A stretch of DNA of 20,331 nt from Triparma columacea. Taxonomy: Eukaryota > Sar > Bolidophyceae > Parmales > Triparmaceae. Numbering within the stretch: the stretch's first letter is position 1; each line of letters begins with the position of its first letter. The stretch spans positions 34,183 through 54,513 of the forward strand of contig BRYA01000573.1 in NCBI GenBank assembly GCA_030267965.1. Reading direction: 5' to 3'. This document shows, piece by piece, positions 1-10,400 of this stretch. A program made the translations under genes and the position numbers. The notes under the pieces are model-generated. The model did no database searches and was not told the origin of the DNA. It saw only the letters and a list, made by a program, of their open reading frames with translations.

Positions 1-46
1 CCCCCCCCCCCCTCCCCTCCCCCTCCCCCCCCCTCTCCCCTTTCAG
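1..46 (+). other. 3' end of an intron (polypyrimidine tract and AG acceptor)
   Basis: The first 44 bases are only C and T, mostly C, and end in TTTCAG. The reading frame of the following gene is open right up to this AG and contains sensible protein sequence upstream of its first ATG. This is therefore best read as the end of an intron whose 5' part lies outside the window. The tract is unusually C-rich for an acceptor. Confidence 0.75.
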
Positions 47-1792
47 ACCGAGCTCAAGGACTCCATCTACAAGCCGACGTCTACACTATTCCCCACCTCC
101 TCCTCCGCAACCATGGAAGCCTGCAGCGCCGTCCTGAAGTTCGAGGTCCTCCACTGCGTCAACCTCCCTAACGCCGACGGTGGCGCCGTCGGTACGATGC
201 TCGGTAAGAAGACCGACGCCTTCGTCGCCGTAATCTGCGACGACAACTTCGCCAAGACCTCGGTGATCAACAACTGTCTCTCCCCTGTCTGGCCCCCCTT
301 CACCAAGAGGGGCTTCCTCTTCCCAGTCAACTCCACCTCCCGACTCGTCCACGTCGGCGTCTTCGACTCCGACGAAGGTGACGTAACAGGTGGCCTAAGC
401 AACGACTTCATCGCCAAGACTACCGTCGACCTCTCCCGTCTCAGCGCAGGAGTCGAGTACACAACCGAGCACAAGCTCCTTTCCTCAACCACCTTCACCA
501 CGGCCTCCCGAATCGCCAAGTCAGACAAAGGGACGATAACCCTACGCTACTCCCTCACCTACTCCCCCAACTCCGGCCCCCGTTCCTGCATGCTCCACGA
601 CCTCCTCTCCATGATATCCCGCGGCTATCCCGTCCCCCACGTTTGCCTTCACTCCGACAGTGAGTCTGACCAGGACATGGTCCGTTCCACGGTCCACGGT
701 AAGTACCGTGGTTCCCAGTACTCTCTGAAGACTCTTTACGCGATGGCCGACGAGGCGGAGGAGCTGAAGGTCCTCCTTTTCCTGTGTTACAAGACGTTCA
801 ACCACGTTGTATTCTGGGCGTCTATTCCACACTCCTCCCTCTGCCTCATTGCCTTCTACATGGCTGCGTCGAACTTCGACTACATCCCAGCCCTGGTCTC
901 GATGCTGCTGTTCGCGATGTTGATGGCTAGCAACTTAACTAGGCAGGCTGCCAAGACTGGTTGGAGGAGGCCACGGACGTTCACGGAATGCCTGGCCGTC
1001 ATTATCCTCAACAGGGACGACTTCTTCCCTACCCCCCCCATCTCCCCCGGAGACGGTAGGGCGGCGCAGGAGAAGCAGGACGAGGAGTGGGTCAGGGAGG
1101 AGGGTGAATTCTGGGGGATGGTAAACGAGGCTGTTGAGAATTACAAGAGGAGGTACGAGGAGCACGATAAAATGCTCGAGAGCATCGGCGCTGCTGACGA
1201 CGGTGACGATGACGGGGAGAGCATTACTAAGAACAGGTTCGGGGTCCTTGACCCCGTGGGGCTCGTCCTGGCACCCGTCCAGTCCGCCCTCCTGCCCGTG
1301 TTCACAGCCTTCAGGATCGTCAAGAACGTAGTAACCTGCACCGACGAGAACATGTGGTTCATCCTCACGCTGGCCCTCCTCCTCCTGTCCGTCGTCCTCG
1401 CCCTGGTTCCCTGGAGCCGGCTCCTTAGCCACGTCGCTCGTGCTCTCTGCCTCCTAATCCTCGGCCCTCAGAACCGCATCTTCAAGCGCCAGATCAAGGA
1501 CTACTTCGCCGAGCGTCTGCTGTACTCTAACGACCCCAACAGAGCGGTCTCCTCAGCCGCCATGCGAAAGAAGCTCCGTTCCGTCCTCGACGTCAGGATT
1601 GTGCAGGAACAGGAGGCAAGAGCTAGGGACTTCAAGATCCTCTACCATGGGAACCGCATAACCAAACACTGGAAGTTCAACACGGAGAGGCTAAGGGCGA
1701 CGCCGGAAATTGAGGGCAGCGGGACGGCGGAGATTGAGAGGGAACTGAAAAGGGGAAAGGGGGAGAGGGACTTGATGGCAGGTAACAAGTAG
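47..1792 (+). CDS. C2-domain membrane protein, MCTP-like (5' partial, last exon)
   Basis: Last exon of a gene that begins outside the window; the frame is open from the acceptor at 46 to TAG at 1790-1792. The first ATG (113) is probably internal, because 22 in-frame codons precede it. Numbered from that Met, residues 7-150 form a C2 domain ending in a KGTITLRYSL-type strand. It keeps a full set of acidic calcium-ligand candidates: D22 and D35 in loop 1, D85, D87 and D98 in loop 3. Residues 231-275 form a hydrophobic hairpin, 315-370 an acidic linker and 412-452 a second hydrophobic segment. A basic tail of about 100 residues follows. C2 domain(s) followed by C-terminal membrane hairpins is the MCTP layout, used to tether membranes at contact sites in response to calcium. 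The C2 assignment is firm. MCTP membership is inference, since only one C2 is visible. A reticulon-like or other C2 anchor remains possible. Confidence 0.78.
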   Translation, partial: TELKDSIYKPTSTLFPTSSSATMEACSAVLKFEVLHCVNLPNADGGAVGTMLGKKTDAFVAVICDDNFAKTSVINNCLSPVWPPFTKRGFLFPVNSTSRLVHVGVFDSDEGDVTGGLSNDFIAKTTVDLSRLSAGVEYTTEHKLLSSTTFTTASRIAKSDKGTITLRYSLTYSPNSGPRSCMLHDLLSMISRGYPVPHVCLHSDSESDQDMVRSTVHGKYRGSQYSLKTLYAMADEAEELKVLLFLCYKTFNHVVFWASIPHSSLCLIAFYMAASNFDYIPALVSMLLFAMLMASNLTRQAAKTGWRRPRTFTECLAVIILNRDDFFPTPPISPGDGRAAQEKQDEEWVREEGEFWGMVNEAVENYKRRYEEHDKMLESIGAADDGDDDGESITKNRFGVLDPVGLVLAPVQSALLPVFTAFRIVKNVVTCTDENMWFILTLALLLLSVVLALVPWSRLLSHVARALCLLILGPQNRIFKRQIKDYFAERLLYSNDPNRAVSSAAMRKKLRSVLDVRIVQEQEARARDFKILYHGNRITKHWKFNTERLRATPEIEGSGTAEIERELKRGKGERDLMAGNK

Positions 1793-1846
1793 GCGGACAT
1801 TGGGAAGGACGGGTTAGTGAAAAGGGGAAAAGGAAAGAGGGACTTG
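1745..1846 (+). repeat. Imperfect duplication of a purine-rich 30-mer around the stop codon
   Basis: A purine tract starting TGAAAAGGGGAAA and ending GAGAGGGACTTG (about 1745-1773) recurs at about 1817-1846 with a few substitutions. The first copy encodes the last residues of the C2 protein and the second lies in the 3' untranslated region. This looks like a small local duplication. Confidence 0.7.
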
Positions 1847-1993
1847 TAATCTAACAATTTATTGATGAACTCAACTCTGAAAAAATCATCTTGGTCCCGA
1901 ACTTGGAGATCTGGAGAATCTGGAGTGGTTTCATCTTTTATCTCCATCTTCCCTTCCCCCCTTGCCCCCCCCCCCCCCTCTCCCCACACTTCA
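1793..1993 (+). promoter_or_regulatory. Intergenic region and 5' leader of the dynein gene with a poly-C tract
   Basis: These 201 bp must hold the 3' end of the C2 gene and the promoter and leader of the dynein gene. There is no clear AATAAA and no convincing TATA box. The downstream half turns strongly pyrimidine-rich and contains a run of 14 C (1965-1978) that ends 15 bases before the chosen ATG. An in-frame upstream ATG at 1862 would add 44 residues of low-quality sequence, so it was not preferred. Confidence 0.5.
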
Positions 1994-4457
1994 ATGTCGT
2001 ACGACCCGCCCGACCAAACCCCGGGCGGGCTGCCCCCCCAATTTACGTACGATACTCCGCACCCTCCAAATAATCCCAACCTCCCTACCTCTTCGAACAA
2101 CCCCCACTCTTCCACAAAAAGCAAGCACAACTTTGCCCGTCGCTTGTACGAGCAGACCCCCGGATCGCAATCTGCACGGAAACCCGCCCATCTCGGCCCC
2201 GCCACTTCAAAAGACGACCTACACAGCCTTCCCCTCCCATCCCCCAAGGTCGCCTCTACTCCTGGAGACCTAACACCCAGGATATTCCAGGCGAAGCGCA
2301 ACAGGGAGAAGGCTGAGAAAGAGAAGGTCCGCATACGTAACCTCAACTCGCGCCAGAGGCTGAAGGAGACTTCAGATGCTGGGAGGGCCCACCTGCTTCG
2401 GCATCGGCCCCTTGCTGACCCTCGCACAGATCCCGCAAAGGCCGTCGTTCGGAAGCCCAGGCCCAACATTCCCAAACTGGGCCTATCATCTCTGTCTCTC
2501 AACCAGAAAAAGGAGGACACGGAGGACACCCCCGTAGACACAAGTTACATTCCCGTAGTCCCTTACAACCCCAGTCAAGCTCGCAAGACGAATGACTTCA
2601 TTGATTCCCTTAAGTCCCAGAAGAACTTCATCGATATCTTTGCCAAGCCCGACTCCTTCATGTACCTTCAGCGTGTTTCCCTAGACAGCGCCTACGACTT
2701 TGTCATCGTCCCTCATGAGGTCATCATGGAGTCTGCTGCCGTCATCGCTGGTCACATTGACGACCCTTACGCCCTCGACAACGACCCGAATACCCCTTAC
2801 GCGAAGGACCACCGGGTCCACTACACCCTGTCGGCCAACGGCATTACCTCCAACGTGGACGGGGACGTGGAGTTCATTAGTTTGGACGCCTTCGAGAGGG
2901 AGTACCAGGTGAGGACTGGGGACAAGAGGGGGAATAGCTACGCCTATAGGGGGAATAGCGACGCCTATAGAGGGAATAGCGACTCCTATTGGACTCAGAA
3001 TTCTCACCCCCGTGCCCCCCCCTCTCACCCACAACCAACCTACTACGCACCCTTCGCGCTTAGATTTACAAGTACATCACCAACATTAAATTCTTCATGC
3101 AATACCACATGTGGAAGGGTTTCACCCAGTGGAAGAAGACAGGTAAGACAAGCGCGAACTGTCCTTCGCACCGACAACCGGATCTAATGCCCTCCGCCTC
3201 CCCCCTCTCCCCTTAACCCCCTAGTTTCTTCGAAGCGCATCGAAAGGGCCAAGATGGTCCTCCAGGATTCCCTGTTCATACTTAACGAAGATCTCCGGGC
3301 GAGCCTCATCAAGCTACGCATAATTTGCTACGAACTTTCCCTCCTCCGCCTTCACCAAATAGACCCGGGCACTACGAAGGACATGGAGGCCTTTGTACAG
3401 CAGCAAGTAAGGCAGAAGAAAAAGTTGCAGACCGTCCTCGATTCCTTCACGAGCAAGGTGAGCTTTTGCAAAATTCCGAATGCAGCGTCTCTCCTCGGTT
3501 CCTGAACTTCACCTTCCTTCTTCACTCCCTCGGCACGACGTTACGTTTCTGTTCTAACCCATCAACGCAACCCCTCCCGCGATTTCGCTTCGTTCATCGC
3601 TTCGTTTGTCGCGCATCGCAGACGATCGAGATCGTTCGCAATACTTGCGACACGTCCCTCGCGAACTTTCTCTCCTCGTGTGGGTTCGATCGCAGCTCTA
3701 TGATGGATGAGGCTGGAGTTGTTACCCAGATCTCCTTTACCGAGAGGGCCGCAATGAGGACCTTCTGTAGAAAGCTCGCAAAGTTTATCCGCCTTGCGGA
3801 CTTCTTCACTTGCAACTCCTTCATTTTGATTGCCATCCACTCTACATCGGACCTCCTAAATCACATGATTAGGGGCCAGGACCTCGTGGATGAGAATACA
3901 ATCAGTGATTTGGAGGCACTTCTTTCTGAAGACGAACTTGCCAAGAACGTCAAGAGTGTTAATGAAATCGAGATCGCCCTCAAGTCCAACGTTGTTGAAA
4001 AGTCTCTTCCCTTGTTCGAGATCGAGCTCATTCTCGCACCCCACTGCACCAACGCTTTGGAGTTTGCTCCCAACGAGCTACTTCTCAAGACCCGCCTCGA
4101 GAACATGCTGTTCGACTCCCTCAACGTTGTTTCGAAGCCCACTCGACTCCTCACCCACGAGGAGTTCGAGGCCTACGTTGAGGCCTCTGTGGACGAGAGC
4201 GGCCCTATTGGCGACGTGATTGAGGTGAGAATGGACAGGAGAAGCAAGGCGTAACTGCTTTCCGTTACCCCAACCAGCGACCCAACGCAAACAAACAAAA
4301 ACACCAATGTCTAACCCCAAATCTTTTACGCACGCTCTTCGCAGCTTGACAATATGCTCATGGAGGATGAGTATTTCCAGGACATGCTCGAGGTGAGAAT
4401 GCCAAGCGACGACATTTTCTGACGGAATTGTAGAATTTAACAATCTTAATCGCTAAC

Positions 4458-4488
<31 letters not shown>

Positions 4489-7400
4489 CGGCACCAACAA
4501 TACTCACGCACACCCTCTCGTCGCAGGAAATCAACGAAATCACTGAGAATGCGTTCGACAGGGCCAACACATATTGTGACAGTTTCGACGACATTATTGA
4601 CATGTACGACGCCAACGAGGAGTTCCTGAAGAACACAAAAGTCCAGGACTTCATGAAGTCCTCTCCAGAATCTCTCCGCGAGCTTCTCGAGACCTTCAAC
4701 GAGCAGAAGACGAAATTCTGCAGGATCAAAACCTCCGAGAATCTAGGTATGCTGTCAATCAACACGACTGTCCTCAACGAAACGATATCGTCCTCCCCGT
4801 CCGCTTGCATCGAGCTCCTTAACAAGCTCCTGCCCGAGGTTTACGCTACCAAGAACGAGACTCTCCTCGCAACCATGACTCGCGCGAACGAGCGGATCAC
4901 TGTGACCCCAAGATCGGTGCAGGAGTTCACTGAGCTATCAGTGTTCTTCCTCCAGCTCGAGGAGGACTTCCCTCAGCTCGAGGACGACTTTCACTTTCTC
5001 AAGGAGCTTTACGATCTCATGGTCGAATTTAAGATTAGCTTAAACGACGAAGTCCGAACGAGGTCGACAATGCTTAGCAAAGTTTTCTCCAACCTTAAAT
5101 TCTCGTCCACAAATGTCGAGGACACATACGTCGAGAACAAGCAGAAATTCACCAAGGTCCTTCTCAAGCAGGTGCGGGCCTGGCAGCCCAAGATCCAGGC
5201 AACTATTACGGACATCTTAAGTCCTGTGACAGAAAACATCGACGCCGATATCAACGAAGTCATTGACTACTTAGAGTCGGTGGCTTTGACCATGGATGAC
5301 CTCGCGAAGGAGGCCAAGTGTTACGACGATCAGCAGTCGATTCTCAAGGTCTCTCTTATAGATCTGGAAGAGATGGAGGAATCTTCCAAGACCCTCCAGA
5401 CGAAGTTGAAGCTCTGGAAGGGCATCAAGAGCTGGAACACCAGCGTCCAAGAGTGGGCGGAGCTCCCTTTTGCCACTCTCGACATTGATAAAGGTAAGAG
5501 GAGACTTCGTCTGATCCCCGGTGGTCTCACCAACCAAAGACTAACTCCAAACGGCACACACCACACACCACACACCCCTACGCAGTTTCAGAAGAGATCC
5601 ACGAATACTGGGTACTAGTCGTCATGTGCGACAAAGCGCTCGAGAACTCAGCCGTCGCACAGAACTTCACCAACACAATCCAGGCCTACAGATTGACGAT
5701 GCCAGTGGTTTCAAACCTCCGCAACCCCTCGCTCAAGGAGAGGCACTGGGAACAGATTCGCGACTTGCTCCTCAATGACATCTCGGAGGACTCCAAGATT
5801 ACTCTTGGGGAGCTCGTTGATAACCAGACGACTCAGCACTCTTTGGCGATTGCCACCATCACCACCAAGGCGGAGAACGAGGAGATCTTGACCAAAATGC
5901 TCAAGAAGATCGCCCAGCTCTGGGACAATGAAGAGTTCGAGGTAGTTACCTACAAGGATCGCCGTGACTACTTTATTATTGTTGAGATCGACGAAATCAC
6001 GCTCCTTCTAGACGACTCCATAGTTTCCATCAATACGATTCTCGGTAGCCAGTACGTCGGCGCAATTCGCGAGAGCGTCGAAGAGTGGAAAGACAAGCTG
6101 TTGACGCTGCAGAGTGCCCTCGAGAGTTGGATGACTTGCCAGAAAGCATGGATGCACCTTGAGACAATATTCGCCGCCCCTGACATCCAGAAGCAACTCC
6201 CAGAGGAGGCTAAAAACTTCAAGAAGGTTGATGGTCAATGGAAGGATATCATGAAGCGGACCTACGCCGACGCTAACTGCGTCAGGAACGGCACGATGAA
6301 GGGCCTGGAGGACACATTCGATAAGTGCAATGTGGTTTTGGACCAAGTCCAGAAGGGCCTCGACGAGTACTTGGAGGTGAAGAGGCAGGGCTTCCCCAGG
6401 TTCTATTTCCTCGCCGACGAGGAGCTCCTCAAACTTCTAAGCAGGGCAAGGGAGCCGCAGGCTGTGCAGCCCCACCTTAGAAAGATCTTCGATGGAATCT
6501 ACTCCCTGGACTTTGGAGAGCAAGGTGAGACTTGACGAGAAGTGAAACGTCCTGCATGTGAAGTCGAAACCAAGAAACTAACAACACAGCACAACCCTTC
6601 GCTTTTGCATTATTATTCGCCTCAGCCACCGGGACTTCCATTAGCGCCATGTACTCTCAGGACAGGGAAAGGATATCCCTCGGGTCCAACCTCAAGGCTC
6701 GCGGCAACCTCGAGGACTGGCTCGGGCTGCTCGAGGAGTTCATGAAAAAGGTCGTTCACAAGCTCACCAAGATAGCCCTCAAGGACATTCAGGCCGTGGG
6801 CGTTGGCAGCATCGACGGAAGAAGCAGGGCAGATTGGACCCTGCAGCATCCCGCCCAATGCGTCACTACCGTTGCGCAGCTCATATGGGCACACGAGACC
6901 GAGAAAGCCATCGCCGGCGGCGCGGCTGCTTTGCCGAGGTGGTACAACAACAACATGGCTCAACTGGAGGAAATGACTGAAGTGATACGGTCAGATCTAA
7001 CTCCCGTGGAAAGGAAGGTTGCAGTTGCACTGATTACGGCCGACGTTCACGCTAGGGACATCGTTGACACACTTATCAAGCAGAAGGTTTTCACAACGTC
7101 CAGCTTTGTTTGGCAGGCACAGCTCCGTTACTACTGGGAAAAGTTGGAAGTTCAAAACTCGACGTCGGGCGAGACTGACATGAGCGTCTTCGTGAAGCAG
7201 AGCAATAGTACGATCATGTATGGCTTTGAATACATGGGACCAACAACCCGCCTTGTCATCACACCCCTCACCGACAGGTGTTGGATGACGATTACGGGGG
7301 CGTACAATCTCAAGCTTGGAGCAGGTCCTGCGGGCCCTGCCGGAACGGGAAAGACGGAATCGAGCAAGGACTTGGCCAAGGCACTTGCAATCTACTGTGT

Positions 7401-10400
7401 GGTTTTCAACTGCTCGGAACAGATTGACACATTCATGATGGGCAGAGTTTTCTCGGGTCTCGCCCAGTGCGGGGCATGGACCTGCCTCGACGAGTTCAAC
7501 AGGATCGGGGTCGAGGTGCTCTCCGTCATCGCGCAGCAAATAACTATCCTTCGACAAGGGCGGATAAACCTCGAAGCTCTCCCGAGCACTGCAATTTTCA
7601 CTGAGGTGAACTTTGAGGGCCGCGACATTCACCTTCGTGAACACCACATCATCATCACAATGAACCCTACGTACGCTGGGCGAACTGAATTGCCTGACAA
7701 TCTCAAGACTCACTTCCGCCCCTGTAACATGATGATCCCGGACTATTCCCTCATCTCGGAAATCATCATGTACGCCGAGGGCTTCGGACATTCCACCGAG
7801 CTTTCGAAAAAACTTACCAAGCTCTACAAGATGGCCGGAGAGATGCTCTCCCAGCAGCCCCACTACGACTTTGGTATGCGCGCCGTGAAGTCCGTTCTTA
7901 TTATGGCTGGGAATCTCAAGAGGGAGGACCCCGATGCCCACGAAGACGAGCTGCTTATCAATGCCATGGATCGAGCCAATGTGCCGAAGCTGCTCAAGGT
8001 CGACAGGCCTATCTACAACGCCTTGGTCGCGGATGTGTTCCCGGCGAGCGAGCTCACTGCACCCCGCCAAGACGATGTCGCGCACTGCATAAGGAAGGTC
8101 CTCATCGAGAACAAGCTGCAGTTCACGTCTACATTAGCCGAGAAGGCTTCCCAGCTCAATGAGACCCTTAACGTCAGGTTCGGGGTAGCCTTAGTCGGTG
8201 AGGCAGGCAGCGGAAAGACAACGCTTCACAAGATGCTCGCCAGTACCTTGACCCACTTGTACCACGATTATCTTGGTACTGACAAATACGGAGAGGGGGA
8301 GGGACCGCAGCCTGTTGTGAGTCACATAATTAACCCTAAATCGATCTCCGTCGGGGAGCTCTACGGTTCCTTCAATTTGAGCACCCAAGAGTGGAGAGAC
8401 GGCATTGCCGCGCACCTCATCAGGCTGGCGGCGAACCCCCTCGAGGAGGAAAAGGACACCTTCAGATGGACAATCTTTGATGGACCCATCGACCCCCGAT
8501 GGGTCGAGAATTTGAACACTGTCCTCGACGACAACATGTTGTTGTGTCTGGCGTCTGGGGAGAGAATTAAGCTCAGACATGAAATGAAGATGCTCTTCGA
8601 GGTCAATGATTTGAACGCAGCTTCCCCAGCTACGGTGTCACGATTGGGAGTCGTTTACGTTCCCCAGGAAACGGTTGGGATCAGCTCCATCTATTTGACG
8701 TGGTGCGCCCATATTATGAAGCACAGGTGGCCCTTCATGGAGAGCGAGGTTGAGAGGATGAAGGACAACTTCTTGAAGCTGTCTATGCCCGTGGCTGAGT
8801 TCCTGAGGTATCGCTGCGAGGAGGCCATCCCGACGAACGATATTGGCGCCATGATTTCCCAGTGCAAGATCTTAGAATCACTCATTACCGCTTACTTCGA
8901 CCCTATTTTCAAGCTCAGGAAGGGAGAGGACAAGCACAGGCAGCAACTTCTCGACCAATTTTTCTTCCACTCTCTCATCTGGGGTTGGGGGAGTGCTCTC
9001 GATGGAGACTTCGCCGAGGGCTTCAGCATCTTTGTGATGGACCTTCTCGGCGAGCTGGAAATGGATACTGTCATTGACATCCCTACATTCGGTTCTGTTT
9101 TCGACTACTTTTTGGATGTCAACACCAAGTTCGACGTTGACAACTCCGCTCATGCAATCATGGCGGCTAATGGGGGCAAGGATGAGGAAGGAGGCGAAGC
9201 GTTCTCAATATTCCCCAAGTACATTGAAAAACCAAAGGATGACGAAGAGGAGGAGAGCGAGCTCCTCAATCCATTGCTCGGAGGGGTCAAGAAGGAGGAT
9301 CCGAATCCGCTTTATGAATGGAGGGAATGGAAGACGACACTCTCCGATTTCACCGAGGGTCAGGACGCCAAGTTCTTTGAGATCATCGTTCCCACTGTCG
9401 ACACAGTCACTTACGGAAGTCTGTTCAAGGCGTTGACGAGCATGTCCCACCCAGTCTTAATGACAGGGGAGAGCGGATGCGGGAAGAGCGTCCTGGTCGA
9501 TCAGATGATGAATCTTTTGTCTTCCCCGATCAACTTAGGTGGCACGGATGCCCTGTCCCTGACGATGCATTTTTCTTCTCACACTTCGAGCATGTATGTG
9601 CAGCACAGCTTCGAGAAAAAGATGGAGAAGAAGAGGAAAAATCTCTTTGGCGCCCCAAAGGGAAAGAAAATCATCGCTTTCGTAGACGACATCAACATGC
9701 CTGCTCCTGACAAGCACTTGGCGCAGCCTCCGATCGAGCTTCTCAGGCAGGTTTTGGACCAAAAAGGTTTTTATGAGAGAGAGAAGCTCTTCTGGATAGA
9801 CCTCGAGGATGTCCTGCACTGCGCGGCTGCTGCTCCTCCCGGAGGTGGGAGGCACACCCTCCCGCCAAGGTTGTTGAGGCACTATGCTGTTGCCTGCATG
9901 CCCACTCCAAACGCTGAGAAGATGAAGAGCATCTTGCAGGGCCTCCTCGAGGGTTTCATGGGCAACTTCGAGGACACCATCTCGATCATGAGCGGCAACA
10001 TGATCAACGCTACCCTGGACTTGTACACGAGAATAACAACCAGCCTCCTTCCTACTCCGTCAAGGAGCCATTATCTCTTTAACTTGAGAGACATCAGCAA
10101 GGTGTTCCAGGGAGTCAGGATGGGCGACAATAGGAGCGTTGGCTCCCCCGAGGTCATGGGGAGGCTCTGGTTGCACGAGCTGACGAGGGTCTTCCATGAC
10201 CGCCTCGTGAGTGAAAACGATCGCGAATGGTTTTACCAAAGTGCCTGCGAGCTCATTATCAAGCACTTCAGGTTTGGGGGCGATGGTTGGAGTCAGGAGG
10301 AGCTTTTCCCAACTGGCGGTGACGACGACGAGTTTGCTGTCGAGGGCAAGACGAAAGCAGCACCCAAACCTAATGATGGCGGAAGTCTTACCATGAGGAC

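Noticed and set aside
1862..1993. Upstream in-frame ATG at 1862 as the dynein start
   Set aside because: The extra 44 residues derive from the pyrimidine-rich leader and 14-C run, look like translated untranslated sequence, and do not resemble a dynein N-terminus.
1642..2541. Long open frame on the minus strand (299 codons)
   Set aside because: It overlaps the end of the C2 gene and the start of the dynein gene antisense, has low-complexity Gly/Arg/Ser content and no recognisable motif. It fits a shadow of C-rich coding sequence.
3254..3505. Separate small gene starting at ATG 3254
   Set aside because: The frame belongs to dynein exon 3; the part after 3457 is intron, and the spliced product continues the heavy-chain tail.
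4459..4489. CAA repeat considered as a CRISPR-like or regulatory array
   Set aside because: It is a plain trinucleotide microsatellite without spacers.
6997..8085. Minus-strand open frame of 362 codons
   Set aside because: It lies wholly opposite conserved dynein AAA1-AAA2 sequence, which fully explains the DNA, and shows no domain of its own.
8483..8505. Perfect 9-bp inverted repeat with a 5-base loop in AAA2
   Set aside because: It lies in the conserved GPIDPRW coding stretch, and one such stem in 20 kb is roughly what chance allows.
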